47,375 nucleotides of DNA from Bacillota bacterium. GTDB lineage: Bacteria > Bacillota > Dethiobacteria > DTU022 > UBA8154. Numbering within the stretch: the stretch's first letter is position 1; each line of letters opens with the position of its first letter. Shown piece by piece: positions 15,901 through 24,294 of this stretch. The stretch spans positions 1-47,375 of the forward strand of contig DUQX01000010.1 in the NCBI GenBank assembly GCA_012837615.1, given 5' to 3'. Made by a program: the position numbers and the translations under genes. Under the pieces are notes generated by a model that saw only the letters and a program-made list of their open reading frames with translations, searched no databases and had not been told where the DNA came from.

Positions 15901-18474
15901 TCATTTAATCAGGGACTCTCCATCAAGCAAGCTTATAAAAATGTCAATCAACCTGGGGTCAAACTGTATGCCCCTGTTCTTTTTTAATTCTTCGATCGCT
16001 TCTTCGTGAGTGAGGGCATCCCTGTAGGGGCGCGGGCTGGTCATAGCTTCGTAGGCGTCGATAATAGAGATAATACGGGAAAAAAGATGGATATTGTTTC
16101 CCCTTAAACCCCGTGGATAGCCGCCCCCGTCCCAGTGCTCGTGGTGCTGCAAAATGTAATCTGCAATAAGGGCCGTCTCCGGGTGTAACTTGGCAATACG
16201 CCAGCCTATTTCGGGGTGGGATTTTATTTCATCCCATTCACTGGCACTTAACTCCCCTTCTTTTAATATAATCTTCTTATCTATTCCGACCTCGCCGATA
16301 TCGTAAATACGGGACAAAAGCAGGATTTTTTTTATTTCCTCGACCGACATGCCTACAGCTTGTCCCAACACCAACACCATGCGGCGCAACCGCTCATCTG
16401 CGCGCTCGCGCTTAAAGTCTTTCTTATATGAAAGATCCAGCAAAAAATTGATGGTCTTCCTCTTCATCTCATCGCTGCGCTCAAATTTATTTTTATACAT
16501 GTCGTTGTCGGCCCGCTCAAAGATATCTTTTATTCCCGCTGCACTTGAAGTCCCCGTGGCGCAGCCGATCGAGAGGCTAATCGGAATTGTCCGGCCGTTT
16601 TTGTTGTGTTCCTCGACAAGTTTTCGAATACGGCCTGTGATCTCCCGGGCGACATTTTCATCGGTACGGGGAAGAATAACAGCAAATTCGTCCCCACCTA
16701 CCCGCGCAACTACATCGGAAGATCGAAAAGGCTTCTTTATAATCGAGGCTACTGTTTCTAATAGCTCATCACCTTTGCCGTGCCCAAAAATATCGTTTAC
16801 CAGTTTTAACCCGTCCACATCACAGCTAATAATACTTATTGGATAATGACGCTCCGCATCGAGGCGGCTCATCTCCTCTTCAAAATAGAGGCGATTATAA
16901 AGACCGGTAAGGTAATCATGCATGCCGAGGTACTTCAACTTTTCCTCGTTTTGTTTATGCTCGGTAACATCGCTGGCTGTAAAGAGAACGCCGGAATAAC
17001 CGCCTTTAGAGTTATGAAACGGGGTTAGCTCAATATCGAACCACCTGGCCGTCCCTACGCTGTCCACCAATTCTGCTTCTATTTTATGCCCTTCTCCGCT
17101 TGCAAGCACTTGATCTCTGGCCTCAAGCAAGGGCTTTACTTCCGGCTCTGCGAGCTTTTTTTTGATATCGGTATGAAGAAGATCCTCGGGTATTGTTCCC
17201 CAAAACATGGCGCTAGCTTTGTTCAAGAAGACAAACCTGTCATCGGCGTCGAGAACCCAAACCAGTGTAGGTATTATATCGAGGACGTTGATTTCTTCTT
17301 TTTCCAGCTGTTTCCCCTCTTCCAGCACAGCCAGCAAGGAGTTTATTAACAGGTCATCTTCCTCTTCCAGCATAAACCGGGGGTTAAACAGCACCTTCCC
17401 ATTTTTATTTCCGGCAACAACAGGATGTTCCCCTTTGGATAACAAGCTACATATTTGCCTGGCGGAGTAGTCCGGAGAACTCAGGCTTACATGATAACTC
17501 TGGAGCATGCCTGCCTCATGAGGCGGCCCTGCAAGCGGAACACTTTCCAAAGTCAGGCCAACCTCGAAGTTTCCATTAAGGGAACTTTTTAGCGTATCAG
17601 CCAAATAGCGGGCGCGTCTTTCTATATCCTCGGGCCGGGCGGAGATCATGCGCAGTAAGGGAATTTTTTGCAAAGCTTCTTCCTTATCAAAATATAGCTC
17701 CAGCGTTGCTTCCAGGGCGGCTTTTTTCATTCTGTCAGCGCTGAAAGCGCTCATAAGGGAATCCTTTTTGATTGATAAAAGATGTTTCTTTTTCCCGGCG
17801 ACAATCCCTGCCGGGGGGCCTCCTAAAAGCTTGTCTCCCGAAAAAATAATTATATCAAAACCCGCTGCAACCGATTTTTGGAGCTGCCAGCTTTCGGGCA
17901 GTCCGAATGGCGTTAAGTCCAGGAGCGTAGCAAAGTCCATAAGCTTAATGCTAATAAGGTTATGCTTCTCAGCAAAACGGACCAGAGCACCCTCATCCAC
18001 CGGCTCCGCACAATCAGCGGACCCAATGGTCAACAAGCAGGCAGAATTATCGCTTACAGCTCGACCGCAAACATCATCAACTCCAGCTCCGTTTTCCTTT
18101 TGATCTGTTAATATAAGCTTCGCCCCGCTCTGTTTCGCCAGCGTGCTCAGCGGGAAAGAGGTTTCACCGGTATCGTCGTTATTGGATATCTCCTTTCCGT
18201 GAACAATAATTTCTTTTTCTTCTGCCAGGGCATGGAAAACCAGGAAAACAGCTGCAGAAATATTGTTCAGCACCAGTGCATCTTCAACCCCGGCAAGTTC
18301 GGAAAAAAGCCTGCCGAATCGGCCCCGACGGGGCAAATCGCTGCCGGGAACACCCTCTGTCACCCCGTGTGAACACGCGGCGGCGTTGGAAGCACAAACG
18401 GCCTCTGCAGCAAGGGGTGGCTCTTTGTAACCGTTATAAAACAGCATGCCGGTTGCATTGATGGAGGGGCGCAT
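15901..18474 (-). CDS. SelA-like PLP domain fused to PAS-GGDEF-HD (predicted c-di-GMP enzyme)
   Basis: An 857-residue fusion. Residues 1-390 match the fold-type I SelA (selenocysteine synthase) family: INATGMLFYNG start, LVLNNISAAVFLVFHAL, and FSGDKLLGGPPAGIVAGKK with the PLP lysine at 215, then ALEATLELYFD. Several selenium/tRNA-binding stretches of true SelA are shortened or changed. Residues 395-515 are PAS; 520-680 are GGDEF with an intact GGDEF (593-597) and an RSSD inhibitory site five residues before it. Residues 690-850 are HD-GYP-like, but the HD is YD (724-725, IYDIGEVGI), while HHEHWDGGGYP is kept. So synthesis of c-di-GMP is likely and hydrolysis doubtful. ATG at 18474 follows AAAGGTG. 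I know of no standard architecture of this kind. Confidence 0.85.
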   Translation of the reverse strand: MRPSINATGMLFYNGYKEPPLAAEAVCASNAAACSHGVTEGVPGSDLPRRGRFGRLFSELAGVEDALVLNNISAAVFLVFHALAEEKEIIVHGKEISNNDDTGETSFPLSTLAKQSGAKLILTDQKENGAGVDDVCGRAVSDNSACLLTIGSADCAEPVDEGALVRFAEKHNLISIKLMDFATLLDLTPFGLPESWQLQKSVAAGFDIIIFSGDKLLGGPPAGIVAGKKKHLLSIKKDSLMSAFSADRMKKAALEATLELYFDKEEALQKIPLLRMISARPEDIERRARYLADTLKSSLNGNFEVGLTLESVPLAGPPHEAGMLQSYHVSLSSPDYSARQICSLLSKGEHPVVAGNKNGKVLFNPRFMLEEEDDLLINSLLAVLEEGKQLEKEEINVLDIIPTLVWVLDADDRFVFLNKASAMFWGTIPEDLLHTDIKKKLAEPEVKPLLEARDQVLASGEGHKIEAELVDSVGTARWFDIELTPFHNSKGGYSGVLFTASDVTEHKQNEEKLKYLGMHDYLTGLYNRLYFEEEMSRLDAERHYPISIISCDVDGLKLVNDIFGHGKGDELLETVASIIKKPFRSSDVVARVGGDEFAVILPRTDENVAREITGRIRKLVEEHNKNGRTIPISLSIGCATGTSSAAGIKDIFERADNDMYKNKFERSDEMKRKTINFLLDLSYKKDFKRERADERLRRMVLVLGQAVGMSVEEIKKILLLSRIYDIGEVGIDKKIILKEGELSASEWDEIKSHPEIGWRIAKLHPETALIADYILQHHEHWDGGGYPRGLRGNNIHLFSRIISIIDAYEAMTSPRPYRDALTHEEAIEELKKNRGIQFDPRLIDIFISLLDGESLIK

Positions 18475-18491
18475 AATTTCACCTTTTCTGT

Positions 18492-20435
18492 CTAATAATT
18501 AAAAGTCCTCAAGGTCTTTTTTATAAATTCACGTTCCTGGAGCGTCAAAATGTTATTTTTATTTAATTCGCCCGGGTTGGAATTGACAGCAGCAAAGCTC
18601 TCTCTTTGTTCGCTTAAACCGGAGGAGGGTAATTCTCCCGCATCTCCCGTATCAGCTGCATTCCGTTGAGGGAGCTGTTCTTCAAGCAGGTGGAGTAAAG
18701 CTTTTCCCATACTTTTTACAGTAGCCTCTTTCGGCTTCCAGGGTATTTTCAGCAATAGCTGGGGATTGCTGTTTGCTTCCAGGCGAGCGCTATCTTCCGC
18801 CGAAATTGGCTCCGGCATCCCATCCAGAGTGAGTTCCTCCAGGGAATCAAAAGCTCGATGGGTTGCAGCCAACCCGGCCTCAACCAGGAGGTTTCCCTTA
18901 AACTGAGCTGCAATCTTGTATAGTTCGACCCTGGCCAGCTGTAAAGGTTCTTGAAAGGCTAAGGTGAGCGATTTACCGTCATTATTCTTTTCCTCTTTTT
19001 CCAGCAACTTAATCCAGCGCTCTGCCAGCTTTAAAGCACCCTTGGTACGGTTAATCATCTGCAATAAACCGGGAATGTGAGATGCTTTCATCTCTCCCGC
19101 GGGCGCACGGTGGGTGATGAAGAGCTTTTTTATTTCATTTTTTAGATTTTCTTTATCTTTTAAGGTATCGCAAAGTTTACGAATATGTTCCAGCGCTTCT
19201 CTGTTGTTTTCCTGTATGGGGTTAAGTATTTCGTAAACGAAACCACCTTCGTTCAGGGCATATTTCCATACCTTTGAGGCTGCAGGAGAGGCAAGGCTGA
19301 GCTTCTTGTTCTGTTTATACCAACTTTTCACCTCGTCGGAGAGAATCCGCATATCTTCCTGCATACCGCTCTGTATACCGTTTCCGCCTGGCAACCGGCA
19401 GCTCTGGATCGCGGTAACCAGCTTGCCAAGCCCTTCGGGTAGCTCCGTTAATTTTCCCAGCATCGATAAAGCACCGCACCCCGGTGCGAGCAGAGACGGC
19501 CGCAGGAGAGCAGAAAACGCCAGCAAGCCAAGCCCTACCTTGTTTGCGACTTCAGGGGCAGGGGCTACAGGTTTCCCGGGATAAAGGGCTTCAAAATCAT
19601 GGTTTTTATACAGGTAAGCAAGCCACTTTGCGGCCGCCCCCCCTTCACCGCGGATTACTACGGCAATCTCCATTGCTCTTATTAGCCAGGGCGGGACAGG
19701 AGCCCTTCCAAAGACCTGCTCGCAATAACTGGAAAGCCAGAATGCGGGGCCATATTTGGCATCCCTGATAAGGCTGTAAATCATCCCAAATAGTTTTTCC
19801 GGCGCTTCCTTATTATTTGACTCCTTTGTTAAACCCGAACCGGCCGGATCCGGCAAGGCTTTATCGGCACTTTGGGGGACTGCCTCCGTAGTGATGCCCT
19901 GAAAAGCTGCCTTTGTTGCAGCGCTTTGGATTGTTGACTTTGTTGCGACATTTTGGGCAACTGTTTCTGCAGCGACATCCTGAGTGACCGCCTCTATAGC
20001 GGCGCTTTGAGAATCTGCCTCTGTAAAAATGTCTTGGGCAAGTTTTTTTTGTTCTTTTAAGCTTTCTGCTTCAGCGTTTGCCCCTGCTCTGCTTTGCTTT
20101 TCTGGTTTAGGGTACAGGTTGTTTTGTTTCTCCGATTGAGGATATAATTTATTGTATAAAAAATGCCACAAATCCTTTACTTCGCTTAAAGAGCTGGGTT
20201 TTTTGTTGTTCCCTGCCGGATACAGTGCCTTGGACATAAGGAATATTTTTCTAACAATAAGTTTATATTTCCTTCTAATGTTCGTTATTTTTTTTATGTA
20301 GTTTAAACCAGGAGGAATTCCCGGATCTTTTAGTTTTTTGCTCTGCATGAGAAAATTATCGCTCAAAATGTCAAAGCTTGTTTCCAGCTTCATTATCTGA
20401 TGATAGAGGACCTGTAGTTCCTTTTTATAGTCCAA
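18492..20435 (-). CDS. Unrecognised 647-residue protein at the head of the signalling operon
   Basis: I do not recognise a family. The N-terminus (1-85) is Lys/Leu-rich and probably helical. Residues about 125-195 are an Ala/Gln/Thr/Val-rich linker with imperfect 10-12-residue repeats (AAIEAVTQDV, AAETVAQNV, AATKAAFQGI). Residues about 205-600 form a large, mostly helical domain with conserved-looking stretches such as AKYGPAFWLSSYCEQ and VPPWLIRAMEIAVVIRGEGG, which read like TPR-type helical hairpins. There is no signal peptide or membrane segment, so it should be cytoplasmic. TTG at 20435 has GGGAGGAG 8 bases upstream. Its stop is 17 bases before the SelA-GGDEF gene, making co-expression very likely. 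Confidence 0.75.
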   Translation of the reverse strand: MDYKKELQVLYHQIMKLETSFDILSDNFLMQSKKLKDPGIPPGLNYIKKITNIRRKYKLIVRKIFLMSKALYPAGNNKKPSSLSEVKDLWHFLYNKLYPQSEKQNNLYPKPEKQSRAGANAEAESLKEQKKLAQDIFTEADSQSAAIEAVTQDVAAETVAQNVATKSTIQSAATKAAFQGITTEAVPQSADKALPDPAGSGLTKESNNKEAPEKLFGMIYSLIRDAKYGPAFWLSSYCEQVFGRAPVPPWLIRAMEIAVVIRGEGGAAAKWLAYLYKNHDFEALYPGKPVAPAPEVANKVGLGLLAFSALLRPSLLAPGCGALSMLGKLTELPEGLGKLVTAIQSCRLPGGNGIQSGMQEDMRILSDEVKSWYKQNKKLSLASPAASKVWKYALNEGGFVYEILNPIQENNREALEHIRKLCDTLKDKENLKNEIKKLFITHRAPAGEMKASHIPGLLQMINRTKGALKLAERWIKLLEKEEKNNDGKSLTLAFQEPLQLARVELYKIAAQFKGNLLVEAGLAATHRAFDSLEELTLDGMPEPISAEDSARLEANSNPQLLLKIPWKPKEATVKSMGKALLHLLEEQLPQRNAADTGDAGELPSSGLSEQRESFAAVNSNPGELNKNNILTLQEREFIKKTLRTFNY

Positions 20436-20666
20436 AACGCTCTCCTCCCTTTCAGCAAAAGAGGAATTTTTTTCATTTATTTATTCCATATTTATTCTAC
20501 AAATGCTGAGCTTTTTCCTGCAGCTTATCGTAAAAACATTCTAAATATGCCTTTTTTGCCATAATTCAATAAACGTTTTCATGGGTGTAACCATAATCTA
20601 TTATAACGTTTATCAATGCGACAAACATTATACTTAAGTAGTATTTTTTTGGCACAAAAGGCTACT

Positions 20667-22343
20667 TTAAGGGTTATTGAAAAGCGGATAGATGGCATCG
20701 GCAATCCGGCCAAATGTCGCGGCAGCATTTCCCCGAAGAGACTCTTCAACAAAAACCGTAGCAACCGCCCTGCTGTTTTCAAGAGGAATAATACCGGTAA
20801 ACCATGAATAATTCAAAGGGGCTTCGTTCATAAATCTCCCCGTTTCAGCTGTGCCGGTTTTACCACCAAGCGCTATTTTATCGTTAAAAGCCAACTCTCC
20901 TGTTCCATATTCTACTGTGCCGAGCATCATAAAACGTAATTTACTCGCCGTTAACGAACTCAACACTCTTTTTTGGGGAGCGGTGGATAACATGCTTACC
21001 AGTAGCCCCCGACTGGAATGGATGGACTTCACCAGCCGCGGCTGGACAAGGTAGCCACCGTTGGCTACTATTGCAGTAAGACATGCTACCTGCAACGGCG
21101 TGGTTTCAACCTTGCCCTGGCCGATAGCTGCCAGGGCAAGATCCCCTAAATAGGGCATCTCGTGAGGCATAGGAATGTTCCCTTTTACTTCTCCACCCTC
21201 TCCCGGGCTGCCTAGAGGTATGCCGGTTTCCTTCCCAAGGCCCATAGCCCGGGCATAGCTGCAAATCGTTTCCTTACCCAGGCGGATTGCCAGGTCAATA
21301 AAGACAGTGTTACAGGAATGGGCAAAGGCCTCCGCTAGCGTAATCTCCCCGTGTTGGCCGTCCTGGCATTTAAATAACTTATCACCTACCTCAATATAGC
21401 CCGGGCAGAAAAACCTCGTTCCCGGCCCGGCTATACCTGAATCCAGAGCGGCGGCGGCTGTAACAATTTTAAAAACAGACCCTGGGGGATAGCTCAAAAT
21501 ACTGCGGTTGATAAAAGGCTGAGAACTTAAATACTCACTGTAATTATCCCCTCCGCTCAAATACTGGGATAATTGTGACTGCAGATAGTTCGGCCTGCTG
21601 GCCATCGCCAGGATATCTCCATTATGAGGATTCATTACTATTACAGCTCCTCTGGCTATCGTATCATCCATAATAGCCTCCACTTTTTCCTGAATCTTGC
21701 TGTCAATAGTTAGTACAATATCATAAGGCCGGTGCGGATCTCTGTCCTCCCAAAGGCGGAAACCGAGCCCTTCGACCAGGTTGTCTTTCCCATCAACAAT
21801 TGCAGCGAGCATTCTAGGCGATTCGCCCTTCAGCTCGCTGTTAAAGACCAGCTCCAGGCCTACTTTACCTTCCCCATCACCCTGGCCGATATGCCCGGCG
21901 ACATGAGTGGCAAGCGCTCCATCACCATAGCGCATCTGCGCTTCTGCCACAACAAGGCCACGGGCAGGGTGACTGAAAGTTTCTTCCTCCTGCTCATTTA
22001 TATCATGCAGGGCAATGAAAGGGCTCCCGGAGAGCGCTGCCTGAGGAATATAGCGGGAAACCAGCTCCACAGCCTCCGGGTTTGATTTTTCCAGTAATGT
22101 TGGAAACACTACAAGCACTTTTTCCTTTTTATCATCGAGGAGGGAAATGCCATTGCAATCGAGGATATTCCCTCGATTATAATCCAATATTACTGCCTGG
22201 GCTCTCTGGCGAACGGCCTCTGCGGTTAGCTTGCTGTGCTTGAAAAGCTGTATGTAGCCGAGACGCATTACATACAGTAGCATAACTGCTATGCATAACA
22301 AAGCCAGGTATAGTATTCTCTGCTGCCTGATAAACCTCTGCAT
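20667..22343 (-). CDS. Penicillin-binding transpeptidase (PBP2/FtsI class B type)
   Basis: A 558-residue class B penicillin-binding protein: one N-terminal membrane anchor (about residues 9-30), a dimerisation domain and a transpeptidase domain. The three active-site motifs are present: S-x-x-K in PPGSVFKIVTA, S-x-N in AHSCNTVFIDLA, and KTG in LGGKTGTAETG. It cross-links peptidoglycan outside the membrane. It has no PASTA repeats. Sporulation SpoVD-type, elongasome PbpA and other short class B enzymes are all possible; the divisome is less likely as no division genes are adjacent. The start ATG at 22343 has AGGAG about 11 bases away. REP-like repeats and a transposase gene lie directly upstream. 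Confidence 0.88.
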   Translation of the reverse strand: MQRFIRQQRILYLALLCIAVMLLYVMRLGYIQLFKHSKLTAEAVRQRAQAVILDYNRGNILDCNGISLLDDKKEKVLVVFPTLLEKSNPEAVELVSRYIPQAALSGSPFIALHDINEQEEETFSHPARGLVVAEAQMRYGDGALATHVAGHIGQGDGEGKVGLELVFNSELKGESPRMLAAIVDGKDNLVEGLGFRLWEDRDPHRPYDIVLTIDSKIQEKVEAIMDDTIARGAVIVMNPHNGDILAMASRPNYLQSQLSQYLSGGDNYSEYLSSQPFINRSILSYPPGSVFKIVTAAAALDSGIAGPGTRFFCPGYIEVGDKLFKCQDGQHGEITLAEAFAHSCNTVFIDLAIRLGKETICSYARAMGLGKETGIPLGSPGEGGEVKGNIPMPHEMPYLGDLALAAIGQGKVETTPLQVACLTAIVANGGYLVQPRLVKSIHSSRGLLVSMLSTAPQKRVLSSLTASKLRFMMLGTVEYGTGELAFNDKIALGGKTGTAETGRFMNEAPLNYSWFTGIIPLENSRAVATVFVEESLRGNAAATFGRIADAIYPLFNNP

Positions 22344-22417
22344 AAGAGCAATGATCTCCTTTTTTCCAGCTATTCTTTACCACCTTCCTCCACATTATTC
22401 ATAACAAAATAGGGGAC

Positions 22418-22555
22418 GCAAGACAGGGGACGGTTCTCTGACACATTTTTCTCGTTGCGCAACGCAAGATGGGGGACGGTTCCTTGACACATTTGATCAT
22501 TTGACCAGGGCAAGATGGGGGACGGTTCCTTGACACATTTGATCATTTGACCAGG
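22418..22555. repeat. REP-like repeats next to the RAYT gene: two perfect 46-bp tandem copies plus one diverged copy
   Basis: Copies at 22464-22509 and 22510-22555 are identical 46-mers beginning GCAAGATGGGGGACGGTTCC and ending TTTGACCAGG. A diverged copy (GCAAGACAGGGGACGGTTCT) starts at 22418. The array ends three bases before the transposase stop codon. The core GGGGACGGTTC also occurs in other repeats at 30.2-30.8 kb. Confidence 0.92.
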
Positions 22556-22558
22556 ATG

Positions 22559-23368
22559 TCACTTTTTTAATTGCTGTCGTTGAACAATGCCTCTGCTGAC
22601 ACCGAGGATAGAAGCTATTTGCCTTATTGATAAAGTAGACTTTTCTTTAAGCTCTATAATAAGTTCATTTCGTAAACTCTTGCTGTCCTTTAACCCTATG
22701 CAGTCTATTAAGCCATTTTTCTTTAAAAATTGTTGTACAAATTCCCTGGCAGCTATTTCGCTATTAATTTCTTTGTCCTTTATTGTTTCGTCTTCGACAA
22801 CGTCAATGAATTCGAAGCGATCAGCGTCTTTTGAGAATTTTACAAACTGCTCTTTTCCCTCTTTTATATCCTCCGAAAACATTTCCAGAATAAATAAAGG
22901 ATCTAGACATGACAGGGTTTTCTGCGGATAATCAGTGTAGTAATGGTAACTGCTCCATATGTAGTCTGAAGGGTCTTTTATCATCCCCGCTTTGACCGGA
23001 TTATTGTGAATATATCTTACGGCAGCAAGTAGATGGGCATCCGTCTCAACAGGTTCGCTTTTATACCTGTCATGAAACAAACGCCCAATTCTGTCATATT
23101 TTTTATTAAAATAATAAACGTAACTTGTGTTTATTCGTTTAACTAACTTGCCTAAGGCATTATGCTCTCCTGAAAGAAGAATATGAACATGATTACTCAT
23201 GAGGCAAAAGGCATAGATAGAGAAACCCTCACTCATTGATTTTTCAAATAATAGCTGCAAAAATTTGTTCTTATCATTATCGTCTATGAATATATCCCTT
23301 AGCCCATTCCCCTGAAATAAGATATGGTATGTTTTACTCTTGCTTCTTTGCCTGGCGATTCTAGGCAT
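22559..23368 (-). CDS. REP-associated tyrosine transposase (RAYT, Y1_Tnp/IS200-like) with C-terminal HTH
   Basis: A 269-residue single-strand transposase. It begins MPRIARQRSKSKTYHI, carries the metal-binding HUH motif SNHVHILL (about residue 65) and the catalytic Tyr in VRYIHNNPVKAGMI. The C-terminal 35 residues form a helix-turn-helix (LSIRQIASILGVSRGIVQRQ), common in clostridial members. RAYTs are domesticated enzymes that act on REP palindromes; the REP-like 46-bp repeats abut the 3' end here. I place the start at ATG 23368, eight bases after GGGGGG, because the upstream 23 codons in frame do not match the family. The gene looks intact. Confidence 0.92.
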   Translation of the reverse strand: MPRIARQRSKSKTYHILFQGNGLRDIFIDDNDKNKFLQLLFEKSMSEGFSIYAFCLMSNHVHILLSGEHNALGKLVKRINTSYVYYFNKKYDRIGRLFHDRYKSEPVETDAHLLAAVRYIHNNPVKAGMIKDPSDYIWSSYHYYTDYPQKTLSCLDPLFILEMFSEDIKEGKEQFVKFSKDADRFEFIDVVEDETIKDKEINSEIAAREFVQQFLKKNGLIDCIGLKDSKSLRNELIIELKEKSTLSIRQIASILGVSRGIVQRQQLKK

Positions 23369-23706
23369 ACAAACCACCCCCCTAGTACAATATAGTCGTA
23401 ACTTAATTAGCAGCCAGACAGCTGCTGGAAACACCAAATTTTAGAGTCAACATAATATTCCCTGATTTCTTACTCTAAACACTAAGCATAAGAGCATCCC
23501 CAGGGGGAAGATGGTATCCGGGTAAGAAATAGATGTAACGAGTTATCATCTTAGATTACCAGCATTTGGCTGGCCTAGACCTTAAAGATCGTGTACAATC
23601 TCTTTCGGACTGGAGTGATGATGCACCACCCCCTGGGACGGCTCCTTCGGGAGTCGATTACTCGTGAGATAGACTATCCATCCATTCCGGTAAGTTAAGG
23701 ACACTG
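23369..23706. other. Gene-free stretch upstream of the RAYT gene
   Basis: No ORF with a ribosome site is visible. It contains a short hairpin (GGCTCCTTCGGGAGTC near 23640-23655) and sequence leading into the IS110 fragment, probably degraded insertion-sequence flank. Confidence 0.4.
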
Positions 23707-23847
23707 ATGCAGGCCCTGAAGGATGCTTTAGATGCTATCTACAAGCTGTTGGACCAAGATTTAAAGAAGGACATGCCTACGCTTGCTCTTACCATCGACA
23801 CCCTTTGCTCTATCCCGGGGATAGGCCTTTTTAAAAAACACGATTAA
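23707..23847 (+). pseudogene. IS110/IS116-type transposase fragment
   Basis: A 46-codon stretch reads QALKDALDAIYKLL...TIDTLCSIPGIG, the region before and including the SIPGIG motif that opens the C-terminal transposase_20 domain of IS110-family enzymes. The frame ends 6 codons later and no other transposase sequence follows, so it is a remnant. It lies about 190 bases upstream of tRNA-Leu. Confidence 0.6.
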
Positions 23848-24037
23848 AAACTCATTCGCAACCGTTATAAATATTTCCTGCAAGCACGCACGATAATTTC
23901 TCAATTCAAAAAAGTATCTTGAATTAATATCGGAACCTTAGGGATAAAAATTAAATTAAGCTATGATTAAAATCTTAGCAGGCCGTGTCTTGATTATTTA
24001 TTTTTTGTATGCTAAAATATAGCTTGTAAGGAAGCCT

Positions 24038-24121
24038 GTCGGGGTGGCGGAACAGGCAGACGCGCACGTTTGAGGGGCGTGTGGTTACACCGTGTGGGTT
24101 CGATTCCCATCCCCGACACCA
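24038..24121 (+). tRNA. tRNA-Leu (anticodon GAG), CCA encoded
   Basis: The acceptor arms GTCGGGG (24038-24044) and CCCCGAC (24111-24117) pair fully. A D-arm of class II type (GGCGGAACAGGCAGACGC), anticodon stem CACGT/GCGTG around TT-GAG-GG, an extra arm (TGGTTACACCG) and the T-arm GTGGGTTCGATTCCCAT follow in order. The discriminator A and genomic CCA end at 24121. It reads CUC/CUU codons. It stands alone on the plus strand, amid mobile-element debris. Confidence 0.95.
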
Positions 24122-24163
24122 CAACTAAGCAAACTATTTATAAAAGTTTTATTACCTGACTTT

Positions 24164-24193
24164 GACCTGGTAAATTTACAGGTCTATTTTTTT
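24164..24193 (+). terminator. Intrinsic terminator after tRNA-Leu
   Basis: GACCTG-GTAAATTTA-CAGGTC followed by TATTTTTTT, 43 bases after the tRNA end. Confidence 0.8.
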
Positions 24194-24239
24194 ATCGCAA
24201 AAAGGCGAAATCGAGTAGAAGCTGAATAATTAATTTATC

Positions 24240-24294
24240 CAGCGCCCCCTCACACCACCGTACGTACCGTTCGGTATACGGCGGTTCAATAGAA
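24240..24294 (-). ncRNA. Group II intron domain V-like hairpin remnant
   Basis: On the minus strand, directly after the reverse-transcriptase remnant, a hairpin (ACCGCCGTATACCG-AAC-GGTACGTACGGTGGT) followed by GTGAGGGGGCGC matches the domain V/VI tail typical of bacterial group II introns. No complete 5' intron RNA was recognised, so it is a non-functional remnant. Confidence 0.55.

Noticed and set aside
15901-17300. True selenocysteine synthase assignment for the SelA-like domain
   Set aside because: Although the PLP lysine motif matches, the domain is shorter and lacks several conserved selenium/tRNA-binding stretches, and the attached c-di-GMP domains imply another role.
22418-22555. CRISPR-like array
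   Set aside because: The two 46-bp copies are contiguous with no spacers and no cas genes are nearby; they fit REP-type repeats.
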